A stretch of 64,000 bases of DNA, from positions 31,936,934 to 32,000,933 of the forward strand of contig NC_063151.1 in the NCBI RefSeq assembly GCF_020921035.1, given 5' to 3'. A model generated the notes under the pieces. The model was not told where the DNA came from. It did not search any database and saw only the letters and a list, made by a program, of their open reading frames with translations. This stretch comes from Rhodamnia argentea. Its lineage: Eukaryota; Streptophyta; Magnoliopsida; Myrtales; Myrtaceae. This document shows, in pieces, positions 1-12,095 of this stretch. The stretch's first letter is position 1. Each line of letters starts with the position of its first letter. Both the position numbers and the translations under genes were made by a program.

Positions 1-280
1 CAAATTAACCAGGACAAAGGAGTTGGTATCCAAGTAAAAACCCTCAAGAACTACCAGATGACAAAATAATAGAATTGCCTCATCATGCGAATATAATCAG
101 ATCAAGCAAGACATGCAACAATTACAAACATTTGGAGGGAACAATTACACATCCTACACCTTAATCATGAAAAGCTTTAGTTATTTTAGAGAACATTTGA
201 AATAGCTAAAAAAGTACGCATGATTAAAAGATTGGTGTGGGTTAACAAAGTATCGTTACATGCGCCATTACCAGAAAGAA
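1..280. other. RH29 intron sequence left of the copia element
   Basis: No exon of the minus-strand helicase gene could be recognised here. AT-rich sequence without a convincing reading frame is seen on either strand. Because the next helicase exon to the right ends with a normal donor at 4918-4917 and no acceptor or exon was found up to the window edge, this stretch is inferred to be intron. The remaining C-terminal exons should lie beyond base 1. Confidence 0.5.
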
Positions 281-285
281 AGAAG

Positions 286-583
286 TGTTGAGAATGTCTT
301 GAATTCTTTTTGGGGTATTCGACCCAAATTCGGCTAACAGGCCAAGCACGTAGCCCAACACTATGAAGCAGTTTAATTATTGTTTTTCCGAAGTTCTTAG
401 GTTAGAAGTTGAACAGCAAGAGTTAAGGTTTTTTCAAGCCACTATTTGTAATCCTTGAATTTCTATAGTGGATTTGCTTCTCCTCCCCGTGGTTTTTTCT
501 GCAAAAGTTTTCCACATCAATCTGAGTGTTCTTTTATTCTTCTCAGTGTCAATTTCGTCGTAGTTTCTGCATTTCTCATAACA
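286..583 (+). repeat. 5' LTR of the copia element
   Basis: 298 bp, starts TGTTG and ends ATAACA. It matches 4527-4806 along its length, for example the shared block around 'aatttctatagtggatt' (458-474 and 4687-4703). It is preceded by the target duplicate AGAAG at 281-285. Confidence 0.92.
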
Positions 584-610
584 AGAGGCATAGGGTTTTT
601 CGATCTGGTT

Positions 611-3600
611 ATGACTTCAAGTTCAATAACAAAATTTGATGAGAAGTTCGATGGGAGTAGCAGTTTCAACCAATGACAGGCTTGTATGCTGGATGTTCTT
701 ACGCAGTAGAGTTTGAAAAAAACATTGTTTAGGAAGTGGAAGACACCGGAAGGCACGTCAGATGAAACTTGGGAAGAATTGGATGCAAATGCTATGTCTA
801 CTATCCAGTTGTGTCTCATGAATGAAGTGCAGGAGGTACTAGATCAGAAAACAGTTGCATGTTTATAAACAAAATCGGATAATATTTTTTTTGACAAAAT
901 CCCTCACCAATCGATTGAGGCTCAAGCAATGACTCTTCACTCTTCGTATAGCTAAAGGTGCTTCCCTCAAGTCTCATATTTCTGAGTTCAATTTGAGTAA
1001 GGAAGCATGTTAAGAGTGAAGATGAGGATCAAGCTCGTTTATTGTTAGTTTCATTACCTCCCTCTTGTAAGAATTTCAGAGAGACCGTGACTGTTAGTAG
1101 AGAAACTATCGATATTGAATATGTCAAGACTAGTACTAGATACAGAATTGACTTTTGAAGGCAGTAATGATCGTGGGGCAGGTTCAGTTGCTAGGGGAAC
1201 GTCTGTTGAGAGTAGCAATGGTGGCAGTAGCAAGTCAAAATCGAAGCACAAGGATCTAACTTGCAGCTATTGTAAGTCTAAGGGCATATCAACTAAAAAT
1301 TGTCTGAAACTAAAGGCAAAGTAGCAAAGAGGAAATAATATGAATCAGCAAAAATGAAAAAATGCAAATCGGCAGAACAATATTAACTACCAGAACAGGC
1401 GGAATCAGGAAAACAAAAATCCCGCTCAAGTTAGTGTCACTAAAGAAGAGAATGAAGATTTGTTATTGGTCGCAGATGACAAAAACAAATTCAGTGAATT
1501 GGATTCTGGATTCGGACTGTTCATACCATGTGTCCTAATTGCAATTGGTTCTCCATGTACAAGGGATATAATGGTGGAGTTATTCCAATGGGAAACAACG
1601 CTAAATGCAAAACAGTTGGGATTGGGACTGTCAGCAAATAGATGCACGACAGAATGAGAAAGAACCTTGAAAAATGTCACACATTCCTGATTTGAAGAAC
1701 CCTCATTTCTTTGGATACACTTGATGCTAAAGGCTATCGGTATACGGCTGAAGGTGGAGTTATGAAGATTATGAGAGATTCACTTCTGATGATGAAAGGG
1801 CTGAAAACTGGCACTTTGTTTCAGCTGCAAGGCACTACAGTGACTAGTTCAGTTGCAACCTCATCCTCTATGACAGAATCAGACAACACTAAATTATGGC
1901 ATATGAGAATAGGTCATATGAGTATTAGAGGCATGGATGTGTCGAGTAAGGTCTTTTGTGGTAAAAAAAGGGGGAAAACTGGGGCACTTTGGATTATATT
2001 TATTCTGATCTCTGGGGGCGTGCGAAAGGTCCTTCGAAAGTCATTGGTCCAAGGTATCTGCCACTTTCATTCATGAATTTTCAAGAAAGATTTTGGTCAA
2101 TTTTCTAAAGCATAAGGGTGATCTTTTTGTTACATTTAAGCAATGGAAAACATTGATTGAGAAGCAGACCGCTAAGAAGATCAAGAGGCCAAGAACAGAT
2201 AATGGGCTGGAATTTTGTGGAGGTGAGTTTAACGAGTTCTGCAAAAGTGAAGGCATTGTGAGGCATCATATTACTGTAAATACACCAAAACAGAATGGTA
2301 TTGCAGAACACATGAACATAACTTGTCAGAAAGGACCAGGTGCATGATGTCTAACGCTGGTTTAGATAAAGAGTTCTAGGCTAAGGCAGTCAATACAGCT
2401 TTGTTGGTTGGTAAATCGTTCTCCTTGCACATCTATTAAGTGCAAGACACTTGAGGACGCATGGTCAAGTGAACTTGTTGATTATTCTCCTCTTTGAGTA
2501 TTTGGAAGTCCGATATATGCACAATTTAGTGAAGGATAACCTAGAACCTAGAGCAAAGAAATATATCTTTCTTGGTTATGCGCTTTTTGTAAACGGCTAT
2601 AGACTTTGGTATTTTGATTCATCTAAGAATATCATTAGCAGAGATGATGCTTCTGATGAGTCTGCTACACTTCATCCATAGATTGGAATCATCCGTTCCT
2701 TGTCATGAAAATCTGGAAAGTGTTGCGGAGAAGGTGGAGTTTGAAGTAATTTCTTCGCAACTAGTTTAGTCATCCACTGTTAATATTGAGATGGAATAAC
2801 TTGAAGAGGAACAGTATTCTACTGTAAGAGATAGACCAAGGACATTGGAGCCTCCACAGAAGTATGAATACTCAGATTTTGTTACTTATGCTCTTTCAGT
2901 TGCAGAGTCAGTAGAGTATAGTAAGCCTAAAACCTACAAGGAAGTTGTCTCTTCAAAAAATTCAGGAAAGTAGTTAGTTGCTACGAATGAAGAGATGGAA
3001 TCTCTTGAAAAGAACCAAAGTTGGGAGCTTGTCAAGCCACCAAAAGGGGAAAAAAAATTTGTGGGATGTAAATGGGTTTTCAAAAGAAAAAAAGGTATTC
3101 CCAGAGCTGAAGACATCAGATTCAAAGATAGTCTGGTTGCTAAAGGCTATAGTCAGATTGAGGGAGTTGATTTTAATTATGTCTTCACCTATCGTAGACA
3201 CAGCTCCATCTGAATTTTTCTTGCGTCAGTTGCTATGCATGATTTAGCGTTAGAACAACTGAATGTGAAACAACTTTCTTGCATAGTAAACTTGAAGAAA
3301 ATTTGTATGGGTCAACAAGGGGGTTTTTAGTTTGAAGATAAGGAAGACCTTATTTGTCTATTGAAAAAGGTCTATATATGGCTTGAAGCAATCACATCGA
3401 CAATGGTATAAAAAATTGGATTCACTTATAGTGCAGCTTGGCTATTATAGGAGCAAATATGATATTTGTGTATATATGTGTAAACATCCAAATGGCTCTT
3501 TCATTTATCTGTTATTACATGTTGATGACGCGTCATGCAGCAAAAGATACATCTGATATACAAAAGTTGAAGGGACTTGAGTGCTGAATTTGAAATGAAG

Positions 3601-4440
3601 GATCTAGGTGCAGCGAAGAAAATCAAGCATGGAAATTCGGTGAAATCAAAAAGGGAAAAACTATATCTCTCCCGGAAAAGCTACATTGAGAAGGTATTAG
3701 ATCGTTTTGGCATGAAAGATACCAAACCAGTAAGTACTCTTGCTGCTCATTTTAGATTATCAGCTAGTTTATGTCCACCTACAGATGAAGAGACAAAATG
3801 TGTCCGATGTTCCATACTTTAGTGCAGTTGGTAGCCTTATGTACGCCAAGATTTGCACTCAACCCGATACTTCACACGCTATTAGCGTGATAATTAGATA
3901 TTTATCATGCCTAGGCAAAGTTCATTGGTAAGATGTAAAGTGGATTTTGAAATACCTAAAGGGTGCTTTTGATTTTGGTTTAGATTTTAGGAAAACTCGT
4001 GACACTCTTACAGGATAAGCTGATTCTGATTATGTTGGTGACCTTGATAAGAGGAGATCTTTGACCAAGTAAATTCTTACTTTTGGAGGTTATGCAATCA
4101 GTTGCAAATCTACTTTACAGCATACGGTTGCTTTGTATACTATGGAGGCATAGTACATGGCTGTTACTGAGGCAATTAAAGAGGTCGTATGGTTAAGAGG
4201 CTTATTTGGAGGAGCTCAGTGTGGATCATGGTGTCACTGTTATTCATTGTGATAGTGAGAGTGCTATACATCTTACTAACGATCAAATATATCATGAGAC
4301 AACAAAGCACAGTGATGAGCGGTATCATTTTATATGAGACATTATTGCCAATGGCTATATCAAGGTCTTGAAGATTAGTACAAAAAACAATCCATCTGAT
4401 ATGTCAACGAAGCCCTTGCCTATTGCCAAATTCGAGAATT
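611..4440 (+). pseudogene. copia gag-pol remnant (gag, PR, INT, RT, RNase H)
   Basis: Gag begins with an ATG at 611 and is stopped within 22 codons by a TGA where the family has Trp. A zinc-knuckle remnant of the CX2CX4..C type lies at about 1260-1302 with its His lost. A protease-like LDSG motif follows at about 1500. The integrase region has the GAG-pre-integrase histidines near 1896-1925 and the DNG...E catalytic segment at about 2198-2315. Reverse transcriptase spans about 2930-3830, with a VDD catalytic box near 3520-3530. RNase H starts near 4015 with an ADSD-like motif one stop away. Changes such as Trp and Gln codons to stops suggest decay by cytosine deamination after silencing; that is inference. 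The original frame has not been reconstructed here. Confidence 0.85.
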
Positions 4441-4526
4441 GTTTGAATTTGGTTAACGTTTGCTGCAGCAGGTGAAAATTGTTTATTGCTTATGTCTATT
4501 AAGGAGTTCAAGTCAAGGTAGAGATT

Positions 4527-4806
4527 TGTTAAGTATGTCTTAAATTCTTTTTGGAGTATTTGACCCAAATTGGCTAACGGGCCAAGCCTTTCAAACAATA
4601 GAAATATTGTTTTTCCCAAGTTATTAGGATTAAAGTTGAGACAAAAAGAGTCTTAACGTTTTTTCGAGCCACTTTTTGTAATCCTCGAATTTCTATAGTG
4701 GATTCTCTCCCCATGGTTTTTCCCGCAAGGGTTTTCCGAGTAGATCTGTGTGTTCTTTTATTCTTCTCAATTTAATTCCATTGTAGTTTCCGCATTGGTC
4801 ATAACA
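4527..4806 (+). repeat. 3' LTR of the copia element
   Basis: 280 bp, starts TGTTAAG and ends ATAACA, preceded by a purine-rich tract and followed by the target duplicate AGAAG at 4807-4811. It is shorter than the 5' LTR because of small indels near its first third. Confidence 0.92.
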
Positions 4807-4918
4807 AGAAGTCTACGCGATCAGATGGTACAAGTAATCCTCTAACCAATAAACTACACCCACATTTTTCTTATCTACTATACTCATTCATAGACAGAAA
4901 ATGGCAATAAAACCATAC

Positions 4919-7547
4919 CTCAACCTCTTCTGAAGGTTTGCTGTCACGCTGTTGCTGTACCAAATTTATGATACCATCATGAACTGCTCTTTTCTTCTTC
5001 ATCACATCAACCCACTGACTGGAGGGACCCTGAAAATAAGCCAGAGTCAATACAACACTTGACAAGATAAGCATTTCACAATCTGTGAGTAGAATCTATA
5101 ATTCACATATCAACGTCACGATCACATAGTATACATGAAGAGAGTCAGAATTGCACCACGAAAGACTTGTGTCAGAACACTCAACCCCACTCCCCACCCT
5201 CCCGGGAAAAAAAGGAAAAACAGAGAAAGAATATAGACTAAAATATCATGTTGAATGAAATGAACTAATCACAAGAATCAGCAATAGCAACATAATAGCT
5301 GCATGAGCTCAAGGAAAAACTAGCCATTGAAGAAAAAGATGCATTAGCCTAATCATTTAAATCTAAGAAAGCATTCCAAGAGGGGTCGTGTTATTGGAAG
5401 CTACCTGCAGATGCTTAGATTTAGCAGCCTCCCCTTCAGCTTCAAGAATGGTCTGCTTCGGTCTAGCATAAATCAGAAAGTCGCGGATTGTGAAATGTTA
5501 ATTATTGGTTCGGAATAGAATCAAACAGAAAGCAATGCAGAAACCGCATAATTTGATAAATACATACCATGCTACATATTAGGAAAAGAAATTGAGAACA
5601 TACCTGAATGTTTTTAGTCGCTCGGAAAAAGCCAGAGCTACCAATTCACCACCAGCAAGTACATTTTTGAAGATAGGATGCAAGCCTTCCCGAGGTAAGT
5701 CCTTTACTCTTTTTATGGACTCTTTTGAAGGCGACGGTTTTGTCTTTGAGTACAATCTAAAAGCGTTTGTACATGTTTTCAGCAAAGCAGACAATTCTGC
5801 GGATGCATCGATGATTTCCCGAACTCTATCAGAGGCAAGATCTACAACTGTCTGCGGAAAGCGTCCATAAACAGTTTCTCCATTGGCAATTGCTTGATCA
5901 ATCTTATACATCACTCCATCCATATCCTTCAAAACCTCATCCTCAGTAGGAGCAGGCCTAATTGGCTTTGAAAGAAATAGATGAAGGTCTAAAAGATAAG
6001 CCATATCTTCAGATGTCACAAAAGAATATGCAGTACCACTCCTCCCAGCTCGTGCTGCCCGTCCAACTCTATGGACAAAAATTTTGGGTTTAGGGGGAAA
6101 GTCCCAGTTAATCACATTATCGAGCAACGGAATATCAATGCCCCGAGCCGCAATGTCAGTGACAATCAGCAGCATAGTCTTTCTTGATCTAAACCTTGAC
6201 ACGTGGATTTTGCGAGCATCTTGATCCATGTCACCATAGCAGACAGAAGGCTCAATACCCTCTTCTCTAAACAAACCATTAAGGAACTCCACGTGATGCT
6301 TGGTGGAAACAAAAATAAGTGTCTGCTGCTCTGAACTAATTTGCTCCCTTACTAGATATAGTAAAGCCGCATGTTTTTCCTCCTGCCTTAAAATGAAAAA
6401 GGCAAGCTTCAAGTCAGGACTTATCCTAGTCTCCAAGTCTAACCGAACAAGCTGAGGGTCTCGCAGACCAGCCCTGGCGAACTCAGCGAGTGCACTGGGT
6501 AAAGTTGCACTGAAAAGCAATGTCTGCCGATTCTCACTGAGTTGGGAGAGTATCTTATGTAACTGCTCCGCAAAACCCATGCCAAATAAGCAATCTGCTT
6601 CATCGAAAACCACATACTCCACCGTCCTCAGCGTCATGTCATCAACTTCGGACAAATGGTGCATCAGCCTACCAGGAGTAGCAATTATAATGTCAGGGTT
6701 CTGTGCCAACTCCTCAAACTGGCTCTCCATGCTATCCCCACCCACGAGTAAGCTCGTCCGAAGGTCTACAGCAATGTAAAAGTTTTCAACTCCATCAATA
6801 CCATCAAATTCTTCCTGATTCTAACAAAATTGTGCGAGCTCAAAGATAATCCTACAGCAAAAGTAACAGAGGAGCAATCTAAATCATCTCCCACACGAAA
6901 CCAAAAGTAGAGCTAAACTCTTATCAAACCGAATAATCTCCTACCACTAGCTAACATCATCTACAAATGATAAACTTTTTATGACCAACACCGCGTTTTA
7001 GCCAAATTCCAATGCTGCCTACATTTCAAACTATGCGTTGATACTCTCATCGCCTCAGAAACTGCATAGTTTTATTAAACTAACCAGGTATCACCGAGTC
7101 CGCATAAATTAGCCTAACAAGAGACGTATATAAATTCAAAAAACGAATCACAAGCTAGAGAAGGAACTAACCCATGAAACGGCCGAGCTCCTTAGTGAAC
7201 TTGAGAGTCTGCAAGGCCAAATCCCTGGTCGGCGACAGAATCAGAGCCCTAACGCCGCCCTGAGGCAAGTGCTGCTTCAGCTTCTCGAGCATCGGCACGA
7301 GGAAAGCCGCGGTCTTGCCAGATCCGGTCCTGGCCATGGCGACGACGTCGCCGCCGGAGAGTATGAGAGGCATGGTCTTGCGCTGTATCGGAGTGGGGAC
7401 CCTGTACCCCTTGCGCTTGACTCCCCTGTAGACATCGGGGCTGAGGCCGAGGGACTCGAACCCGCCCGACTTGGCCTTCTTCTTCTGCTTCTCCCTCCGC
7501 TTCAGCTCGGCTTTCGAGCTCACGTAGAGATGTTGTGGTCCGGCCAT
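4919..7547 (-). CDS. DEAD-box ATP-dependent RNA helicase 29 (DBP10/DDX54 type), 5' part
   Basis: Minus-strand exons visible: 7547-7172, 6765-5604, 5462-5405 and 5029-4919. All have GT-AG borders and compatible phases, giving about 569 residues. The rest of the C-terminus (roughly 270 residues by comparison with Arabidopsis RH29) must lie left of the window. The start is the first in-frame ATG. Motifs in order: Q-motif region (GY..PTPIQ), Walker A (ARTGSGKT), [33 protein letters not shown] and [11 protein letters not shown]. After the helicase core comes the conserved [11 protein letters not shown] segment of the DBP10 C-terminal domain. Family knowledge: yeast Dbp10 acts in the nucleolus in 60S ribosomal subunit assembly; the same role here is inferred. 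The next intron is at least 4.9 kb and contains the antisense copia element. No internal stop was found in the visible exons. Confidence 0.93.
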
Positions 7548-8154
7548 TGGAGCGCCCCTCTGGAGGTCGACGCTGGTGAAGAAGAAAGTAGTAACGGTTC
7601 AGCTAAAACCCTCCTCCCCTTTATAACTTTTCTTGAGGATGAAAAATGCATCTTTAAATTTCCCTAAGTTATGAAAAAAAAAATCGTAAAATTTTACTTG
7701 TCAATAAAATTCTTTATTTTCTATTTTAGCGAAATCAAAAGTCATATTAAAAAGACATAATTCTATCTTACAAACATTCAAAATTGAACCAATAATCAGA
7801 ACATGACGTCCATATAATGTTTTCATAAGAATAAGAATGTTTCACGCACGAGAAATTTGCAAATTAAATTGAATGAACTCGCTATATATGTAAACGAGGG
7901 ATAATTGAGGCAATCTATCAAAAAGTCTTCGAGTTTTTAATAACATGAATAAGATGACAAAGAGATAAATAAATTGAGTATTCGTATATGCAGCAGCTGC
8001 ATTTTTTATTAACAAATCTTGTAGCCATATTTGTGTTTTTAATATATTAAAATACAATTATTTAACCCACGAAGGTTGATTCAACTATTTGATCTCTCTA
8101 GTTTACCTAGCCTGTATTGTTGAATTCAAGTGTTTGTGACAAAACAAAACTAAA
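7548..8154. other. RH29 5' UTR/promoter and intergenic DNA
   Basis: The first about 60 bases upstream of the RH29 start are likely 5' UTR. The rest is AT-rich with no convincing coding sequence or RNA gene. The next gene to the right (RABC1) is also on the minus strand. Confidence 0.5.
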
Positions 8155-8665
8155 GGGTAGATGACACAAATGATTATTGAACCTTGGTTCAATGTATAAT
8201 GTCGTTTTAAATTTTCAATCTGTTCAATGTGATCTCTGAACTATTATTAAATGTTCAATATAGTCATTATGTGAACTCATATGACAATTCGGATGTTATT
8301 TGATAACGTTGATTATCATACGCCGAGTTGGACTTTTAAGAATGATGAGCCAACATATTTATCTACTTATTTGATAATGTAGATTACTATTTGATAACGT
8401 GGATTACTATCTTCTGATTTGAAATATTTATGCGATTCTTTTTTTTTATATACAATTAATCATTTAAAATTAACATGATCGAAAGTCACAATAGCAATTT
8501 CCATTAACTTGCATTAGTGAAAGAATAATATTGAATATTTTCATATAGTTTAGGAAATAGATTAACATTTACTAATAGTTCAAGAATCACGTTGAAGAAA
8601 TTAAAAGTCCGGTGACAACATTATATATTGGGTCAAAGTGCATGATCATTTGTGTCGGTGCCCAT
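8155..8665. mobile_element. Mutator-type MITE (non-autonomous, inverted ends)
   Basis: The left end (gggtagatgacacaaatgat) and the reverse complement of the right end (atgggcaccgacacaaatga) are inverted repeats. The similarity continues inward as 'caatgtataatgtcg' against 'caatatataatgttg'. Flanking nine-base segments AAAACTAAA (8146-8154) and AAGACTGAA (8666-8674) agree at seven of nine positions, consistent with an aged 9-bp target duplication. The interior is AT-rich and non-coding. The ends resemble those of the MITE at 61691-62084. Confidence 0.7.
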
Positions 8666-8674
8666 AAGACTGAA

Positions 8675-10304
8675 TAATATAGAAACAATCAACATTTTTT
8701 AGAAATTACCAAACAATAAAACTTCCAAAATCTATTCGCGTGATATCAATTAGATTTCCGTTAAAAAAAGAAAGAAAGAGATATCAATTAGATTTCATGC
8801 ATGCAAAAAACCGTGTAGTGGCATATATATACATATTTATGTGTATATTAAAATGCTAAATAGTTTAAATTGGACTTCTTTACCATTTTTTGAGTGGTAA
8901 AAAGGAAACGGAGAGGACAAACATATGAAGTTTGGAGTTCACATCATTGTTCACAAACTCTATGTTTTTAAATTGAGAAGTCATCGGTGTTTTAAAAAAT
9001 AAAAGAAAGAGACAATTACCTAGGAAAAAGAAGTGCCGCTTCTTAATCTCTATATGTAATATAGAAAACCATGAAACATCAAAAGAGTCTTTTCACTTGA
9101 TTACCATCTCTAAGAATTCTTAAATTTGATTGAAATAAAGGAAATACAAAGAGAAGTTAAAGTAATTGTGTAGACTTAAGCAAGAGGTAAAAAAAAAAAA
9201 ATCACTTTCCCATCAAAATTTAAAGTATTTTTTGAAATTCCACAAGGCAACGACAGAACTATTTGTGGATCCACCCAACGACGTCTGCATCTTGTAAATC
9301 ATTGGAATGTTTCGAGTTAAAGAAAAAGCCAAATACGTTCATAAAGAGATTTAGATGATGCAACAAGCAAAAAGTAATAAATTAGATATTTCGTTAGTTA
9401 GCTACGTAGATATACATTTTTAAAATTATTTAGCTAAAACATTATGTCATGTAAATTTCAAGAATAAAAGGAAGAAGCACTAAACTCAGGGGTACTCAGC
9501 TGCCCTTCACATAATAAATGAAAGAAAGACGCACTAAACTAAATTCAGGTTTGTGATTTCGCTACAAATCGATCTTAGATTATAGCTTTCGTTTATTTTG
9601 CGAAAAATAAATTATTTTAAAAAGATTTTTTTGAAAATAGGTATTTCTTTCACTTAAAATAATTAGTCGATAAAAAAATTCATCATTAACAATAATTTAC
9701 GTCTAAATATCTCGTAAATAATAAAAATATTTTTATTTTTGTTATTTTTATAAGAGAGAAAAGCAATCATTTTTACGAAAATTTATTATCTTTTGTTAAA
9801 CAAACACGCCCTAAACGTGCTCTAGAAATGCAAATGAAAGTGAATTTTACGTGTTTCAACATATTGTGACTCCACAAATTATTGCACTTCTTTGAACATG
9901 TAATCCGTACGCGGAATTTTTTATGAATGGTCTTGAAAATAGTAGACACTATTTGGTGACTCTACTTCTGCTGTTCCCTTCGTTTCAAACAGAAAATTTT
10001 CAGTCTCCGCCAGATGAAAACATTCTTATAAGTCGAACAAATGTCAATTTCTTCGAAGCTGGCAAACAGAGAGAACAGGCAACAATGCAATCGGGTACCC
10101 AAGAACAGAATAAATAGAGAGATCCATAGCGTGGCATCAAACCTTGATTGAAGACAAGCAATCTGTAGAGCTAAATACACTCGAGTAGATAGAAAAACAT
10201 GTGCGAATTAACATATTGCTTCACGTTACATGGTTGAGCTTGTGACGATCCAAAAGACAAAAGACAGCATAAAGTTGAGAGATGTTTCGAGACCAATATT
10301 CTGT
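8675..10304. other. Intergenic DNA downstream of RABC1
   Basis: AT-rich, non-coding. A possible hAT-like MITE occupies about 9580-9816. Its right end resembles the common GGGCGTGTTTGTTT terminal repeat (reverse complement) and its left end is a degenerate counterpart, but no target duplication was found. The last few hundred bases before 10305 are probably the RABC1 3' UTR. Confidence 0.4.
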
Positions 10305-12056
10305 TCACCAGGAACAACAGCTGCTGGTTGCGGCACTCGTTTCTGGAGGTTTCTGCTTAAATATGTTCTTCTTCACTCCGGCCGACCCCTCTGCCAAAAG
10401 ACTTGGAGTTTCCAAAATCTGGCAAAACGAAAAGGATCACCATACCATCCATATGTGAGCAAACTTCAAGGGGGAACAAAAGATGATTCAAATGGCACAG
10501 GCAGAGGAGCGGGCCGAGTAAGATTATTGAAATGGCGGAGCAAATTAGAGTGGACAGATGCACATCTTTCATCACTTACTTTGCAACATAAGTAATAATC
10601 TAGGAGCCACGAAGAGAATCCAAACACAAGTAATAGTCAGAGGTTTCAAGTTTCATGCATGAACATGAAATATATCACATCCTCGTGACACCATGAAAGC
10701 CCACATGGAGCTACAAAAGCAAACAAGGCATGCACATCTTAAAGCACATCTTAAAGAGATAGCATCCAAACAGAAAACAAAGAAATGCGAACAGAAATAT
10801 TTCTTATAATTAGATCGCTCTGAATACATTCATACCCACACTAATATGTGATTGTAAAAAGGTACTAAGATGCAGCAGTGTGAACACTTACCTTCAAAAC
10901 AAGCTCCTCAAAGCATTGCTCTACATTTATCCGAGTTTTTGCACTACATTCAAGGAAAAGGCACCCATATTCTCTGGCAAAATCAATCCCCTCCTTTTTA
11001 GAAACTACCCTTTCACTTTCCTGCAAAAGATGTAACCAGTAATAACAAACCTGTTAAGATTTCAAAGGATACATGGATTTACAAGATTACATATACATCA
11101 ATTTGGAAAGTCGACCAAATAAACTCGACAACGATTAAACTAAAAAGGGTTCCAGCAAGATGAACTTGAAAACACCCTTAAAAATGCTGTGGGTTACTGT
11201 GGCTAATGAGGTAGCAGTTGGAAGACATCACCATCGTACAAATCAGAAAATCTTAACCCAACAGCATAACTTCGATGTTACGAAGCTACTTGAAATCCTA
11301 CAAAAAGGTTCTCACATGCAATTGCAAACCACAGAAGATCAAACCTTATCGACTTTGTTGCCAACCAGCATCTTGATGCAATCTTGATTAGTTGAGTACA
11401 AGTCAATTTCTTTTGCCCATATGTCAGCAAGATTTGTGAATGTCTCTCGCCGCGTCACATCATATACTGTCCAAATCACACCCAAATAACATGGTGTAAG
11501 TTCAAGGAAAACATGGAGTGGATACTACCGAAACAGAGACAAGTTTTCAGTAATCCATGAAAGTGTTGTTCCAAGTGAGAAAACATCAGTCAGGTAGCAG
11601 GTATCATATCACTAGACAGGTTTCTAAACAGCAGGCGAAAACATTGGTAACTAACTGCCTGGACTTTAACAGATTATCATCTGCATAAAAAAAAGTCCTC
11701 GGCTTTTCCATCCTTGCTGCTCAACACAAGATTTTCATGTCACAGAATCCAGATACTATTCAAGTCAGTTTCGTAAAGGTTTTTATGAAGTGCTTCTCTC
11801 ATTAAGGAAACATTTCTTTGAGTAGATTTCTTAATGAGAACCCAAGTCATCCTTCAGAAAATCAACACTATCTGCTCAAGCCATTTTCCGCTATTGAGCA
11901 GTTATATTGAATCGTCATAGAGCAGCATATATAAACAAACACGTTAAAGTTTTCTCTCTGCATAATCATTCAATTTCAATTAAAGAGCAAATACGAAGCC
12001 TTTGTTAATAGCTCGGTTGAAACAAAAGGCGGATAAAACCATTTACCACGGAGAAT

Positions 12057-12095
<39 letters not shown>

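Larger units (their letters stand above)
286..4806 (+). mobile_element. Ty1/copia LTR retrotransposon, degenerate, inside an RH29 intron
   Basis: Two similar direct terminal repeats (286-583 and 4527-4806), both starting TGTT and ending ACA, enclose pol-like sequence. The five bases AGAAG occur immediately outside both ends (281-285 and 4807-4811), as expected for an integrase-made target-site duplication. Domain order is gag, protease, integrase, reverse transcriptase, RNase H, which is the copia order. A purine-rich stretch at about 4515-4525 sits just before the 3' LTR as a polypurine tract. The tRNA primer-binding site after the 5' LTR is not intact; only a short possible remnant is seen. 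The reading frame is broken by many stops and frameshifts, so it cannot be autonomous. It lies antisense to the host gene. The LTRs differ by many substitutions and by 18 bp in length, so the insertion is old. Confidence 0.93.

Noticed and set aside
517..819. Open frames on the minus strand across the copia 5' LTR and gag
   Set aside because: They are antisense shadows of retrotransposon sequence with no family resemblance.
7269..7667. 132-codon plus-strand frame over RH29 exon 1
   Set aside because: Exactly antisense to a clear helicase exon; GC-rich coding DNA often leaves long antisense frames.
12060..12092. Regularly spaced repeats considered as a CRISPR-like array
   Set aside because: These are simple GA microsatellites without spacers, in a plant intron.
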